From assembly GCF_017349355.1 (NCBI RefSeq), contig NZ_JAFMPM010000006.1, positions 372,001 through 436,000 of the forward strand: DNA of 64,000 nucleotides, in the 5' to 3' direction. Each line of letters opens with the position of its first letter. Position 1 is the first letter of the stretch. Both the position numbers and the translations under genes were made by a program. Below the pieces are notes generated by a model. It was given only the letters and a program-made list of their open reading frames with translations. It searched no databases and was not told the origin of the DNA. Below, one piece after another: positions 15,608-24,797 of this stretch. The DNA comes from Thiothrix fructosivorans (GTDB taxonomy: Bacteria > Pseudomonadota > Gammaproteobacteria > Thiotrichales > Thiotrichaceae).

Positions 15608-16783
15608 TCAAAGACCTAGGGCAAGCCGGAAACCTATGAAGTCGTAACGGAGAGCGGGATCGAGCCTGCGACGGATGGCAGAACGCACGCCCCCGCCGTG
15701 GAAGTGCCACGAACCGCCGCGAACGACGCGCTCAACGCCCGCCTGTGAACCCTCCGGGTTCGTAACCGGCTCCGCCGGATAATCTCCGTACCAATCTCGA
15801 CACCATTCCAACACATTGCCGTGCATTTCATGCAAACCCCAAGCATTGGCGGGAAGTGATTTGACCGGAACAGTTTTGTGCCGATCCAAACCTTTCTTAC
15901 CATTAGCGTAGGGATAATTGCCATTGTAGTTGATCTGTTCAGACGTAATATTGTCACCGAAAGAAAATGAGGTATTCGTTCCAGCACGACAGGCGTATTC
16001 CCACTCTGCCTCAGTCGGGAGACGTGGATTCAAGCCAGCAACACGGGTATTCAATTTTTGCAGGAATGTTTGAGTATCGTTCCAACTTACTCCCTCTACA
16101 GGATTATTAGCATCATCAGTAAAATGAGCAGGATTATTATCCAGTACCGCAGTCCATAGAAATTGCGTACAAGTCGTATCGGCTAACCAAAAACCTTTGG
16201 TTAGAGTTACCTGATGTCGGATTTCATTATCGTATCTACCCGGCTCGGATTCTGGCGACCCCATCCAGAACGTCCCCGGCTCAATCCAGCGAAACTTCTG
16301 GGTAATACCTTTCACCACCAGATCGGCATAACGCCCGTATTCATCCTGCCCTACATCGTTTGCCCACACGGGGATTTCCCTCACCCCAACCGCGCCACTA
16401 CCCACATGATGTCCAAGCGCCCCCAACAACAAACTCCAATCCATCGCCCCGCAAAAATCCAAACTCTGCAAATGCCGCAACCACAATGGATACCGCACTT
16501 TCTCCGCCAGCACCGGAATCACCGGAATGCCGATTTCCTCCGCCATGCTGACTTCGTTATGCACCCACTTCGACGTGCGCACTTTTTCAGAAACCACCAG
16601 CACCATCACATCACTGGTTTCCAGTTCAAACTCCAGCGTGCGATACCACACATCACCGGGTTTCAACCCAATCACATCGCGGAACACGGCAAAGCCAGCC
16701 GCCAACAATTGCTGCTGAATTTCAACAGCAAGGTTTTCACCGTAGCTGCCATCACGGGCATAACTGATAAAGACTTTGGACAT
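15608..16783 (-). CDS. TIR domain fused to formylglycine-generating-enzyme-like (SUMF1/C-lectin fold) domain; probable DGR target
   Basis: The 391-residue protein has an N-terminal TIR_2-like domain (residues ~1-130: KVFISYARDG, LKPGDVWYRTLEFELETSDV, SEKVRTSKWVHNEVSMAEE) and a C-terminal FGE-sulfatase domain (~165-391: FRWIEPGTFWMGSPESEPG, NPVEGVSWNDTQTF, RLPTEAEWEYACRAG, MHGNVLEWCRDWYGDY, RVVRGGSWHF...IGFRLALGL). TIR domains act in signalling and often cleave NAD. This FGE domain is more likely a binding scaffold than an enzyme. The last 35 residues have the pattern of a diversified lectin-fold surface made by a retroelement. No signal peptide is seen. It lies downstream of the AAA_14 ATPase gene on the same strand. 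Confidence 0.88.
   Translation of the reverse strand: MSKVFISYARDGSYGENLAVEIQQQLLAAGFAVFRDVIGLKPGDVWYRTLEFELETSDVMVLVVSEKVRTSKWVHNEVSMAEEIGIPVIPVLAEKVRYPLWLRHLQSLDFCGAMDWSLLLGALGHHVGSGAVGVREIPVWANDVGQDEYGRYADLVVKGITQKFRWIEPGTFWMGSPESEPGRYDNEIRHQVTLTKGFWLADTTCTQFLWTAVLDNNPAHFTDDANNPVEGVSWNDTQTFLQKLNTRVAGLNPRLPTEAEWEYACRAGTNTSFSFGDNITSEQINYNGNYPYANGKKGLDRHKTVPVKSLPANAWGLHEMHGNVLEWCRDWYGDYPAEPVTNPEGSQAGVERVVRGGSWHFHGGGVRSAIRRRLDPALRYDFIGFRLALGL
15630..15709 (-). other. Putative DGR variable region at the 3' end of the TIR-FGE gene
   Basis: Between the invariant codons for GGSW and IGFRLA, read on the minus strand, the codons are mostly NNC: CAC, TTC, CAC, GGC, ATC, CGC, CTC, CTC, TAC, GAC, TTC. 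A template rich in AAC codons mutated at adenines gives this pattern, and FGE-type DGR targets use exactly this GGSW...IGFRLA frame. A GC-rich hairpin (15573-15590, GGCGG/CCGCC) follows 18 bases after the stop, where DGRs keep a structure needed for homing. No reverse transcriptase or template repeat was found in the window, so the array would be acting from elsewhere. Confidence 0.65.
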
Positions 16784-16874
16784 GGGGAAATGCTGATCAA
16801 CAAAAAAGATGCAGCATTAATAGCAGATTGTGGGGGTGGAAGGAACGGAACCACCGCGCTAATCAAAGAAAAGC

Positions 16875-16899
16875 ATTCGCCACTCACCGCGTGGCGAAT
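16875..16899 (-). terminator. Terminator downstream of the AAA_14 ATPase gene
   Basis: ATTCGCCAC and GTGGCGAAT form a perfect 9-bp stem around a 7-base loop. On the minus strand it is followed by GCTTTTCTTT, which fits intrinsic termination. It lies 20 bases after the ATPase stop and upstream of the TIR-FGE start. Confidence 0.65.
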
Positions 16900-16918
16900 T
16901 TACCGTTCATCATGAAAT

Positions 16919-18079
16919 TCATTGGAAGATTTCCGCCACGTTGGTATACGGCAACGCCTCAACCCCATCACTAAACGCCATACGCTCACCGCTATACACC
17001 ACATAACGGCGCGTCAATGCCACATTCGTGTCTGAAAACCGCTGCAAGCCTTTCTTAAAGCTACTGTTCCACGTCGCTGCTGCCTTGATTTCCACCCCCG
17101 TCAACTGGCTGCCCGATTTGAACAGCAAGTCGATTTCATTGCCCTGATAATCGCGGAAAAAGTACAGGTTGGCGCTCAAACCTTGGTTATAACGCGTCTT
17201 CAACGCCTCCAACACCACCAGATTTTCAAACAAGCTACCCATGAGCGGGTCACGCGCCACTTGCGCGGCTTTTTCAATATCCAGCAAATAACTGAGCAAG
17301 CCCGTATCGGTGAAATAATATTTGGGTGACTTGATGATGCGCTTGCCGAAATTTTCAAAATACGGCGGCAATGCAAACACAATGAACGACGCTTCCAAAA
17401 TCGATAACCACTGTTTGATCGTTTTGCTATCGACCCCAACATCACTCGCCAGCGATTGGTAATTGATAATTTGCCCCACCCGCCCCGCCAATAATTTGAT
17501 GAATTTCTCAAACAGATTGGCATCTTTCAGGTGAATAAGCTGGCGAACATCGCGCTCCACATACGTCTGGTAGTAATTCGCGTAAGCGGTATACGGGCGT
17601 TGTTGCTGATCATACACACGCGGCAAAAAACCGTGGTGGATGTATTCCGCAAAATCATCGAAGCGAATCCCCGCCGCCGTCAATTCTGCCATCGACAATG
17701 GCAACAAGTGCAGAATTCCCGTGCGCCCTGCCAACGACTGCGTAATCGCCGCTCGCAATTCCAGTTGATGCGAACCCGTCAACACGAACTGCCCTTGGCG
17801 ACCGCTCTGGTCAACGATGCCCTGCAAATAGCTCAACAAGTGCGGCACACGCTGCACTTCGTCAAAAATGACGTTCCCAGCATAGCGTTTCAAAAATGCC
17901 TTGGGGTCATCGAGGGCGAATTGGCGCGTTTCGGGCGTTTCCAGACTGACGTATTCGTACTCAGGCAGAACCGAACGCACCAGCGTGGTCTTGCCTGCCT
18001 GTCTGGGGCCAATCACTGTCACAATCGGGTATTCACGCAATTGCGTCAAAAATTCGTTGGTAATATCACGTATAATCAT
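16919..18079 (-). CDS. AAA_14 / DUF4143 family ATPase
   Basis: The 386-residue protein has a P-loop (GPRQAGKTT, K30), a Walker B-like VIFDEVQRVP, a sensor LTGSHQ, and a C-terminal DUF4143 region (VERDVRQL, FTDTGLLSYLL, GSLFENLVVLEALK, YFFRDYQGNEIDLL) that resembles an archaeal Holliday-junction-resolvase-type nuclease fold with an E-ID-E-K style motif (GNEIDLLF, VEIKAA). Such proteins are widespread, often in accessory regions, with poorly known function. The gene stands alone on the minus strand upstream of the TIR-FGE gene, with a terminator between them. Confidence 0.87.
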   Translation of the reverse strand: MIIRDITNEFLTQLREYPIVTVIGPRQAGKTTLVRSVLPEYEYVSLETPETRQFALDDPKAFLKRYAGNVIFDEVQRVPHLLSYLQGIVDQSGRQGQFVLTGSHQLELRAAITQSLAGRTGILHLLPLSMAELTAAGIRFDDFAEYIHHGFLPRVYDQQQRPYTAYANYYQTYVERDVRQLIHLKDANLFEKFIKLLAGRVGQIINYQSLASDVGVDSKTIKQWLSILEASFIVFALPPYFENFGKRIIKSPKYYFTDTGLLSYLLDIEKAAQVARDPLMGSLFENLVVLEALKTRYNQGLSANLYFFRDYQGNEIDLLFKSGSQLTGVEIKAAATWNSSFKKGLQRFSDTNVALTRRYVVYSGERMAFSDGVEALPYTNVAEIFQ

Positions 18080-18315
18080 AGGACTAGAGCATAGTTCATG
18101 ACTATCTGGAGTTCAACTCCATTAAATCTCATCTAGATAATAACCATGACCCTTAATCCTATCTCAGACAAGGCTGTATCTATCCCTTAAAAGTTGTTAC
18201 ACATAGTGACAATCTATTCCCCACATTGATTATTTTACGTTAGTATCTGCCTTCGATTTCAGCGTAGTAAACTCTTTACAGGACAAATAATTCCCCCTCA
18301 AATTTGTCCCTTGGT

Positions 18316-18345
18316 AACCACAGCACAGCTCTGGTTGCTTTTTTT
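18316..18345 (+). terminator. Intrinsic terminator with no visible gene in front
   Basis: AACCACAG pairs with CTCTGGTT (one mismatch) and is followed at once by GC and a run of seven T. No open frame ends upstream on the + strand between 18080 and 18316, so it may end a small RNA transcribed from this 240-base AT-rich stretch. Otherwise that stretch holds nothing I recognise. Confidence 0.5.
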
Positions 18346-18350
18346 ATAAG

Positions 18351-18458
18351 GCTTGGGTTGTGGTGCGTAACCGTTACGGGTATCTGCTGGGCAAGAATGA
18401 TCCGGTGAAGGAATGGGCGCGGTTTTGTTTGTCTGAGGCAGTGTTGGGGCATCGCTGA
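18351..18458 (+). pseudogene. Short C-terminal coding remnant, unidentified
   Basis: A 35-codon stretch reading AWVVVRNRYGYLLGKNDP... to a TGA looks like protein-coding sequence but has no start codon or binding site, and the frame is blocked just upstream. It is probably the tail of a lost gene. The family was not recognised. Confidence 0.3.
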
Positions 18459-18507
18459 TCAAGAAGCAGCGTAACAGAGTGTAGGCGAATGGAAAGGAAA
18501 TTCAAGT

Positions 18508-18825
18508 ATGAAATGTAATGTAATATTTCTGGCAACGCTCATGGGGCTAGCCGTTGCTGGCTGTAGTGGTGATCATGATAGTGCACAAGTCCTATTTGCT
18601 AAAACGGCTTCACAACAAGCAGCAATAGCCAATGCCAAAAGCTATATCGGCAAATTTCATGAAAACAAAGCCAGTAACTTAAGTTGTGAAGCTGATGATG
18701 ACATTGAAGAAAGCAATCTTTACGGTGATGGTGATGCAGATTGTAAATTCGTAGATCCTAAGACCCAAAAGAAAATCAAATTGGAATGTGTTACCACCCT
18801 TGGTAAGGGCTGTAAAAAGCACTAG
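18508..18825 (+). CDS. Small lipoprotein of unknown function
   Basis: The 105-residue product starts with a lipoprotein signal (LAVAGC, lipid Cys about residue 19). The mature part contains SCEADDDIEESN and a DGDGDADCKF-like acidic stretch, with a Cys pair possible between the DADC and LECVTTLGKGC segments. AGGAAA lies upstream of ATG 18508. No family is recognised. It is a single gene. Confidence 0.68.
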   Translation: MKCNVIFLATLMGLAVAGCSGDHDSAQVLFAKTASQQAAIANAKSYIGKFHENKASNLSCEADDDIEESNLYGDGDADCKFVDPKTQKKIKLECVTTLGKGCKKH

Positions 18826-18897
18826 CATCGCTTAACTAGCCCAGCGGACACATGGGTAACGCTTGCTCTGCTGACGGGTTTCGTATGGTGTAAAATA

Positions 18898-18951
18898 TGC
18901 TATACTTTGCCCCGCTTGCACGGTTTAAGACATCCTCCATGATTTGCAAGC
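18898..18951 (+). promoter_or_regulatory. Extended -10 promoter and structured leader
   Basis: TGCTATACT (18898-18906) is a good extended -10 element. About 8 bases downstream GCTTGCA (18914-18920) pairs with TGCAAGC (18945-18951). The transcript would run into the small membrane-protein gene at 19031 with a folded leader of about 115 bases. No -35 of note was seen. Confidence 0.4.
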
Positions 18952-19030
18952 ACGACAATTAGCCAGCCAGCGGTAACAAACCCTCTCCATTGGTTGGTTA
19001 TTTTTTACCACACCCAGTCTGAGCCTGCCA

Positions 19031-19285
19031 ATGGCGCGTAAAACCAAACAAGAAATCAAACCATTACAACCGCCCACAAAATCCCGCCAACGCAAAGCAC
19101 CTGCTCAACCAGTATCAATAACCCCCCGCACGCAGCGCAAGCGAAAATCGAAGGTGGGTAAAATGGATGAGTTAATGTTATGGAGTAAGGCGCTGGATTA
19201 TCTGGGAAACTTCCTGTTACTGATATTCGTGTCTACTATCATCTTGGCATTGGCATACTTTTTCATGAACGTTTTCGATGCATGA
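19031..19285 (+). CDS. Small single-pass membrane protein with basic N-terminus
   Basis: The 84-residue product has a Lys/Arg/Pro/Gln-rich first half (about 45 residues, net strongly positive), followed by one hydrophobic segment near residues 58-80. It looks like an inner-membrane protein with a cytoplasmic basic tail. No family was recognised, and the ATG has no strong ribosome binding site, so the gene is probable rather than certain. Confidence 0.5.
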   Translation: MARKTKQEIKPLQPPTKSRQRKAPAQPVSITPRTQRKRKSKVGKMDELMLWSKALDYLGNFLLLIFVSTIILALAYFFMNVFDA

Positions 19286-19339
19286 GTATGGGTTTCATAA
19301 GGTTGGGGCAATATTACCGACTTATCCACCAACGTAAGT

Positions 19340-19395
19340 CAGCTATCGAGCTGAATGCCGTAGGAATCCCCTTCCTTCAGGGAGGGTAGAATGTC
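19340..19395. mobile_element. Possible IS200/IS605-type end remnant
   Basis: The stretch around CCCCTTCCTTCAGGGAGGG folds into a short hairpin and resembles the right ends of IS200/IS605 elements. No tnpA or tnpB sequence lies next to it. A similar CTTGACATCCTCC string occurs near 27643 before the IS4-type remnant. This is a weak call based on appearance. Confidence 0.25.
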
Positions 19396-19436
19396 AAAAT
19401 GTGTCGACAATCCACCAAACGAGACACTAAAAACTC

Positions 19437-20387
19437 ATGGAACGCAAAGAACCCGGACACAAAGAACGCGGTGCCGACAAAGTATCCCGCATCCCGATCA
19501 AGGTCGAGCCAACCACCGAATTCCGCCGCAAACCGGCTTGGATCAAAGCCAAAGCCCCGACCACGCCAGAAGTGAAACGCCTCAAAGCCATCTTGCGCGA
19601 ACAAAAGCTACACACTGTCTGCGAAGAAGCCGCTTGCCCAAATCTTGGCGAATGCTTCACCCACGGCACGGCAACCTTCATGATCATGGGCGACATTTGC
19701 ACGCGCCGCTGCCCCTTCTGCGACGTATCCCACGGCAAACCGCTGCCCTTGGATGAAGCCGAGCCGGACAATATGGCAGAAACCATTCGCGCCATGAACC
19801 TGCGTTACGTGGTGATCACCTCGGTTGACCGCGATGACTTGCGCGATGGCGGCGCGGCACATTTCGTGAAGTGCATCCAAAAATCCCGTGAGCTGAACCC
19901 GAACCTCAAAATCGAAATCCTTACCCCCGATTTTCGCGGACGCATGGAAATCGCCCTGCAAATCCTCGAAACCGCGCCGCCGGATGTGTTTAACCATAAT
20001 ATGGAAACCGTGCCGCGCCTCTACAAGCAATCACGCCCCGGTGCGGATTACCAGTATTCGCTGAATCTAATCAAAGAATTCAAGAAGCTATTCCCCGACA
20101 TCCCCAGCAAATCCGGTTTGATGTTGGGCTTGGGCGAAACTAAGGAAGAAGTGATTGCCACCCTGCAAGACTTGCGCGACCACGACTGCGATATGTTGAC
20201 ACTCGGTCAATATTTACAGCCCAGCCGCCACCATCTGCCAGTAGATCGTTTCGTGCATCCTGATGAATTTGCGGAACTCGCCGAGATTGCCACCGCGATG
20301 GGTTTCAGCAAAGTGGCGAGTGGCCCGATGGTACGTTCGTCGTATCACGCGGATCAGCAAGCCGCTGGTACGTTCCCGAACACATGA
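19437..20387 (+). CDS. lipA: Lipoyl synthase (radical SAM)
   Basis: The 316-residue protein shows both LipA clusters: the auxiliary 4Fe-4S site C62-C67-C73 ([12 protein letters not shown]) and the radical SAM CxxxCxxC at C88-C92-C95 (CTRRCPFC). The C-terminal RSSYHA serine also ligates the auxiliary cluster. It inserts two sulfurs into octanoyl groups to make lipoyl cofactors, such as that on AceF encoded about 4.4 kb downstream. lipB is not in the window. The stop overlaps the next gene by 4 bases (ATGA at 20384-20387). Confidence 0.96.
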   Translation: MERKEPGHKERGADKVSRIPIKVEPTTEFRRKPAWIKAKAPTTPEVKRLKAILREQKLHTVCEEAACPNLGECFTHGTATFMIMGDICTRRCPFCDVSHGKPLPLDEAEPDNMAETIRAMNLRYVVITSVDRDDLRDGGAAHFVKCIQKSRELNPNLKIEILTPDFRGRMEIALQILETAPPDVFNHNMETVPRLYKQSRPGADYQYSLNLIKEFKKLFPDIPSKSGLMLGLGETKEEVIATLQDLRDHDCDMLTLGQYLQPSRHHLPVDRFVHPDEFAELAEIATAMGFSKVASGPMVRSSYHADQQAAGTFPNT

Positions 20388-21130
20388 GTCCGGTCATCAG
20401 TCGCACGCTAGAATTTCTAGCGTTGCCACCGGGTAATTTGCTGTTTTTTCTTGCATGGACATTACTGCTCGCCAAATGGCGCAACGCCATGCTAGTGGTA
20501 TTGTGCCTAGGCATCTTGCAAACCGTGGTATTAAGCCTACCTGTCGTGGCAGAAAAACTCATGGACAGTTTGGAACAACAATACCCTGCCAAAGCCGATT
20601 TGTGGTTGCAACAACCGCTGCCCGAAGCGATTGTGGTATTGGGTGCGGGACGTAACCTCGAAGCGGTTGAATATGAAGGTAAAATGAGCGCCAGCACGGA
20701 GTTGGAACGCTTGAATTACGCCGCGTATTTGCATCGCAAAACCGGGCTACCCATCCTGATTTCGGGCAGCAGCAATGAAGCCGAATACATGCTTGATGTC
20801 ATGGAAAATACCTTCCAAGTACCGATCCGCTGGCAGGAAGGTAACAGCCATACGACGTGGGAAAATGCCGCATTTTCCGACCAGATTTTGCGCGAGGCAG
20901 GCATTCGTTCCGCGTGGGTAGTGACGCAAGCGTGGCACATGCCGCGTGCTATGTTGGCGTTTCAAAATCGTTCGATACACTATTTACCCGCCTCCACCAC
21001 TTACGGGTCGAGCAACTTCTGGCAACACGAATGGCTATGGTGGACACCGCAAGCCAATGCCCTTTCACGCAGCCACACCGCCTTGCACGAATGGCTGGGA
21101 CTGCTCACCTATCGCTTTAAAACGAGGTAA
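20384..21130 (+). CDS. YdcF/ElyC/SanA-like DUF218 membrane protein
   Basis: The 248-residue protein has two N-terminal hydrophobic segments (residues ~10-55), then the DUF218 domain with [28 protein letters not shown] and [15 protein letters not shown]. ElyC and SanA relatives affect peptidoglycan or undecaprenyl-lipid metabolism at the inner membrane, but the activity of this one is unknown. It overlaps lipA by 4 bases and so is co-expressed with it; a functional link is not obvious. Confidence 0.85.
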   Translation: MSPVISRTLEFLALPPGNLLFFLAWTLLLAKWRNAMLVVLCLGILQTVVLSLPVVAEKLMDSLEQQYPAKADLWLQQPLPEAIVVLGAGRNLEAVEYEGKMSASTELERLNYAAYLHRKTGLPILISGSSNEAEYMLDVMENTFQVPIRWQEGNSHTTWENAAFSDQILREAGIRSAWVVTQAWHMPRAMLAFQNRSIHYLPASTTYGSSNFWQHEWLWWTPQANALSRSHTALHEWLGLLTYRFKTR

Positions 21131-21140
21131 ATACCGCCGT

Positions 21141-21698
21141 ATGCCATTATCAACACCCAACCCGCGTAGTCCGCTGCATACTCGCAGCCTCACCTTTCAA
21201 GGCTACCAACGTGAGGATGGCTTATTCGACATCGAAGGGCATCTCATCGACACCAAGCCATTCGACATTCCCAATACCGATCGGGGCGGGATTATCCCCA
21301 CAGGCGGGGCGCTGCATGAAATGCGCATCCGCATCACCCTCGACCAAGCCATGGTGATACATGCCGCCGAAGCCGTCACCGAATGGGCACCATTCCATTA
21401 TTGCCAAGGAGGGCCTGCCACCTTCAGCCGTTTAGTCGGGGAAAAAATCGGCCCCGGTTGGAATAATCGCGTCAAGGAATTGCTGGGCAAAACCAAAGGG
21501 TGCACCCACATTACCGAAATGTTGGCACAACTGGCGACGACGGCATTCCAGTCGATGTATAGCCATCGCCGCCAAGCCGAAACCCAAGTGATCGACACAA
21601 AGCCGGTGATTCTGGATACGTGTTTTGCGCTTGCCAGCGATAGCCCTGTGGTGGAGCAGCACTGGCCGCTGTTTTACCAACCTAAAGCCACGCCCTAA
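21141..21698 (+). CDS. DUF2889 domain protein
   Basis: The 185-residue product matches DUF2889: LHTRSLTFQGYQREDGLFDIEGHLIDTK near the start, MRIRITLDQAMVIHAAEA, then IGPGWNNRVKELLGKTKGCTHITEM. The function is unknown. ATG 21141 is 10 bases after the DUF218 gene; the open frame begins at 20946 inside that gene and is not used. Last gene of the lipA operon. Confidence 0.83.
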   Translation: MPLSTPNPRSPLHTRSLTFQGYQREDGLFDIEGHLIDTKPFDIPNTDRGGIIPTGGALHEMRIRITLDQAMVIHAAEAVTEWAPFHYCQGGPATFSRLVGEKIGPGWNNRVKELLGKTKGCTHITEMLAQLATTAFQSMYSHRRQAETQVIDTKPVILDTCFALASDSPVVEQHWPLFYQPKATP

Positions 21699-22082
21699 TT
21701 GCCATTACCTTTCTCTACATTACTGATATACAATTAAAAATAATTACACACATCAAATCATAAAAATAACGGCGCGACCGATAGGGCATCCGCGCACTTT
21801 TCCTGTAAAAATGCTTAAAAACCAAGCAGATCCCGTAGGAAAATCACGATAAAAAACTTTAAAAAAATCATACTTAACGTTCAACTTATTGTTTTTTAAA
21901 TTATTATTTTTACAATTATATTATTTGAAAAATACAATAGTAAATCTGGCGGCAATTGGCTTTCACCTGTAGTACCATGCACCCCCAATGGGATATGCAG
22001 GTGATTCAGACCCTCCCTTTCGGGGTATCCCACGACCAGAAGCACGTCAAACGTGCCCCTAAATCGCTATGGAGGAGACCTT
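21699..22082 (+). promoter_or_regulatory. AT-rich upstream region of the pyruvate dehydrogenase operon
   Basis: This 384-base gap holds no convincing gene. Bases 21710-21950 are very AT-rich with A and T tracts, as expected for a strong, possibly bent promoter region. From 21975 the leader contains CCCAATGGGATATG and a GACCCTCCCTTTCGGGGTATCCC hairpin-prone stretch. A strong GGAGGAG ribosome binding site precedes aceE. No individual -35/-10 pair can be chosen with confidence. Confidence 0.45.
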
Positions 22083-24782
22083 ATGAGTCTGGATTATCAA
22101 GACCTCGACCCGCAAGAAACGGCGGAATGGCAAGAAGCTATCGATGTGGTGGTGGAACGTGTCGGTGCAGAACGCGCCCGCCACTTGCTGCAAAAAACCA
22201 TTGAGAAAGCATTCGAGTCCGGCATTGAGCCACCCGACATGCACACGCCTTACGTCAATACCATTCCGGTGAGCCAACAGACTGTTTATCCAGGAAATTT
22301 AGAACTCGAACGCCATATTTTGCGGGCATTGCGCTGGAATGCTACCGCCATGGTAGTACGCGCTAACCGCAAGCCAGCCTCCCCCGGTGGTCACATTGCC
22401 TCGTTCCAATCCTCAGCGATTATGTACGAAGTCGGTTACAACCACTTCTGGAAAGGCCATGATCACCCGAATGGCAGCGACATGCTGTTTATTCAAGGAC
22501 ATACCGCACCCGGCACGTATGCACGCGCTTTCGTTGAAGGGCGTATCACCGAAGAGCAGTTAGAAAACTTTCGTATTGAAGCGGGTGGCAAGGGGATTTC
22601 ATCCTACCCACACCCGTATTTGATGCCGAATTTCTGGCAGTTCTCCACCGTTTCAATGGGCTTGGGGCCAATCATGGCGATCTACCAAGCGCGTTTTTTA
22701 AAATATTTGGAAAACAGAGAGTTAACCAAGAAAGCTGAAAATCATGCGGAAGCTCGCAAGGTTTGGGCGTTCTTGGGCGACGGTGAAATGGACGAACCGC
22801 AATCCCAAGGCGCGATTGCACTGGCTTCCCGCGAAAAACTCGACAATCTGGTGTTCGTGGTTAACTGTAACCTGCAACGCTTGGATGGCCCAGTACGCGG
22901 CAACAGCAAAATCGTGCAAGAACTGGAAGGCAACTTCCGGGGCGCGGGCTGGAATGTGATCAAGGTACTGTGGGGTTCAGGCTGGGATCGTTTGCTGGCT
23001 GATCCACAATACGGGCAATTACTGCGCAAGTTGATGATGGAATGCATCGACGGCGAATACCAAAACTTCAAAAACAAAGGCGGCGCGTACATCCGTGAAC
23101 GCTTCTTCGGCAAATACCCTGAGCTGAAAGCGATGGTTGCCGATATGACCGACGACCAAATCTATTACGATTTGATGCGTGGTGGTCACGATCAGGAAAA
23201 AGTCTACGCGGCGTACCACAATGCGGTGAATTCCGTGGGTCGCCCCACCGTTATCCTCATGCACACCGTCAAAGGTTACGGCATGGGCGAAGCGGGCGAA
23301 GGCATGAACATCAGCCATCAGCAGAAAAAGCTCAGTTCCGACCAATTATTGAAACTGCGCGACCGTTTCAACATTCCGGTGTCGCAAGAACAAATCGAAG
23401 GCGCGGAATTCTACAAACCCGCCGCAGATTCTCCAGAAATGCAGTATCTGCACGAACGTCGCCAAGCCTTGGGTGGTTATTTACCAAACCGTCCGCACAA
23501 CTTCGAGACACTGCCAATCCCTGATCTGTCGATTTTCGACGCACTGTTGAAAGACACGGGCGAACGCACCCTCTCCACCACGATGGCAATGGTACGCGTG
23601 ATGGTAGCGATTGCGCGTCACAAGGAATTGGGGCCACGTTTAGTGCCAATCGTGCCGGATGAAGCGCGTACTTTCGGCATGGAAGGCATGTTCCGCCAAG
23701 TGGGCATTTATTCCCCTGAAGGTCAGAAATACGAGCCGGAAGATGCCAACGACATTATGCCGTACAAGGAAACCCAAAAGGGTCAGTTGTTGGAAGAAGG
23801 CATTAACGAAGACGGCGCAATGTCGTCGTGGATTGCGGCCTCTACCTCTTATGCGAATAACCATAAGATGATGATTCCGTTTTATATTTTCTACTCCATG
23901 TTTGGTTTCCAACGCATTGGCGACTTGGCGTGGGCAGCGGGCGATATGTTGGCTCGCGGTTTCTTGGTTGGCGGGACTTCAGGGCGTACCACGCTGAATG
24001 GCGAAGGCTTACAACACCAAGACGGTCACAGCCAATTGTTCGCGGGTTTCATTCCTAACTGCAAATCGTATGACCCGACCTTCGCGTATGAAGTGGCGGT
24101 GATTGCGCACGACGGCATGAAGCGCATGTATCAGGACGGCGAAAACGTGTTCTATTACATCACCACTCTGAACGAAAACTACGCCATGCCCGCACTCCCA
24201 GAAAGCTCAGAAGCAGGCATTATCAAGGGCATGTACCCGTTGCGTGCAGCGGAAGGCAAAGCGGCAAACCGTGTGCAATTGCTGGGTTGCGGTTCAATTT
24301 TGCGCGAAGTAATTGCTGCCGCCGACTTGCTACAAGCGGATTGGGGCGTGGAAGCTGACATCTGGTCAACGCCAAGTTTGAACGAATTGGCGCGGGATGG
24401 CGCAGCGTGTGCGCGGTGGAATTTGCTGCATCCTGATCAGGAAGAGCGCAAGCCGTGGGTCACGCAATGTCTGGAAGGTCAGCAAGGCCCTGTTATTGCT
24501 TCGACCGACTACATCCGCAGTTTTGCCGAGCAAATTCGTGCGTATGTACCGGGGGATTACCATGTGTTGGGCACGGACGGTTTCGGGCGTTCCGATAGCC
24601 GTGATGCGTTGCGCTCACATTTCGAGGTTGACCGTTATTACGTCACCGTAGCGGCGCTGAAGGCACTGGCTGACCAGCAAAAAACCAGCAAAGCCAAAGG
24701 CAAAATCACAGTGAAAACTGTGCTGGAAGCACTGGCGAAATACGGCATCGACCCTGAAAAACCCAACCCGCTGTACGCTTGA
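22083..24782 (+). CDS. aceE: Pyruvate dehydrogenase E1 component, homodimeric type
   Basis: The 899-residue protein decarboxylates pyruvate with thiamine diphosphate and passes the acetyl group to the lipoyl domain of AceF. It has the E1p thiamine motif GDGEMDEPQSQGA, the N-terminal region HIASFQSSAIMYEVGYNHF, and EGLQHQDGHSQL in the central part. Length matches E. coli AceE (887). ATG 22083 follows GGAGGAG; the frame opens earlier at 22053. First gene of the aceE-aceF-lpdA operon, with 15 bases to aceF. Confidence 0.97.
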   Translation: MSLDYQDLDPQETAEWQEAIDVVVERVGAERARHLLQKTIEKAFESGIEPPDMHTPYVNTIPVSQQTVYPGNLELERHILRALRWNATAMVVRANRKPASPGGHIASFQSSAIMYEVGYNHFWKGHDHPNGSDMLFIQGHTAPGTYARAFVEGRITEEQLENFRIEAGGKGISSYPHPYLMPNFWQFSTVSMGLGPIMAIYQARFLKYLENRELTKKAENHAEARKVWAFLGDGEMDEPQSQGAIALASREKLDNLVFVVNCNLQRLDGPVRGNSKIVQELEGNFRGAGWNVIKVLWGSGWDRLLADPQYGQLLRKLMMECIDGEYQNFKNKGGAYIRERFFGKYPELKAMVADMTDDQIYYDLMRGGHDQEKVYAAYHNAVNSVGRPTVILMHTVKGYGMGEAGEGMNISHQQKKLSSDQLLKLRDRFNIPVSQEQIEGAEFYKPAADSPEMQYLHERRQALGGYLPNRPHNFETLPIPDLSIFDALLKDTGERTLSTTMAMVRVMVAIARHKELGPRLVPIVPDEARTFGMEGMFRQVGIYSPEGQKYEPEDANDIMPYKETQKGQLLEEGINEDGAMSSWIAASTSYANNHKMMIPFYIFYSMFGFQRIGDLAWAAGDMLARGFLVGGTSGRTTLNGEGLQHQDGHSQLFAGFIPNCKSYDPTFAYEVAVIAHDGMKRMYQDGENVFYYITTLNENYAMPALPESSEAGIIKGMYPLRAAEGKAANRVQLLGCGSILREVIAAADLLQADWGVEADIWSTPSLNELARDGAACARWNLLHPDQEERKPWVTQCLEGQQGPVIASTDYIRSFAEQIRAYVPGDYHVLGTDGFGRSDSRDALRSHFEVDRYYVTVAALKALADQQKTSKAKGKITVKTVLEALAKYGIDPEKPNPLYA

Positions 24783-24797
24783 TTTGGAGTTGCCCTT

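Noticed and set aside
23368-23912. Minus-strand frames inside aceE
   Set aside because: Antisense shadows of a well-supported gene with no domain content.
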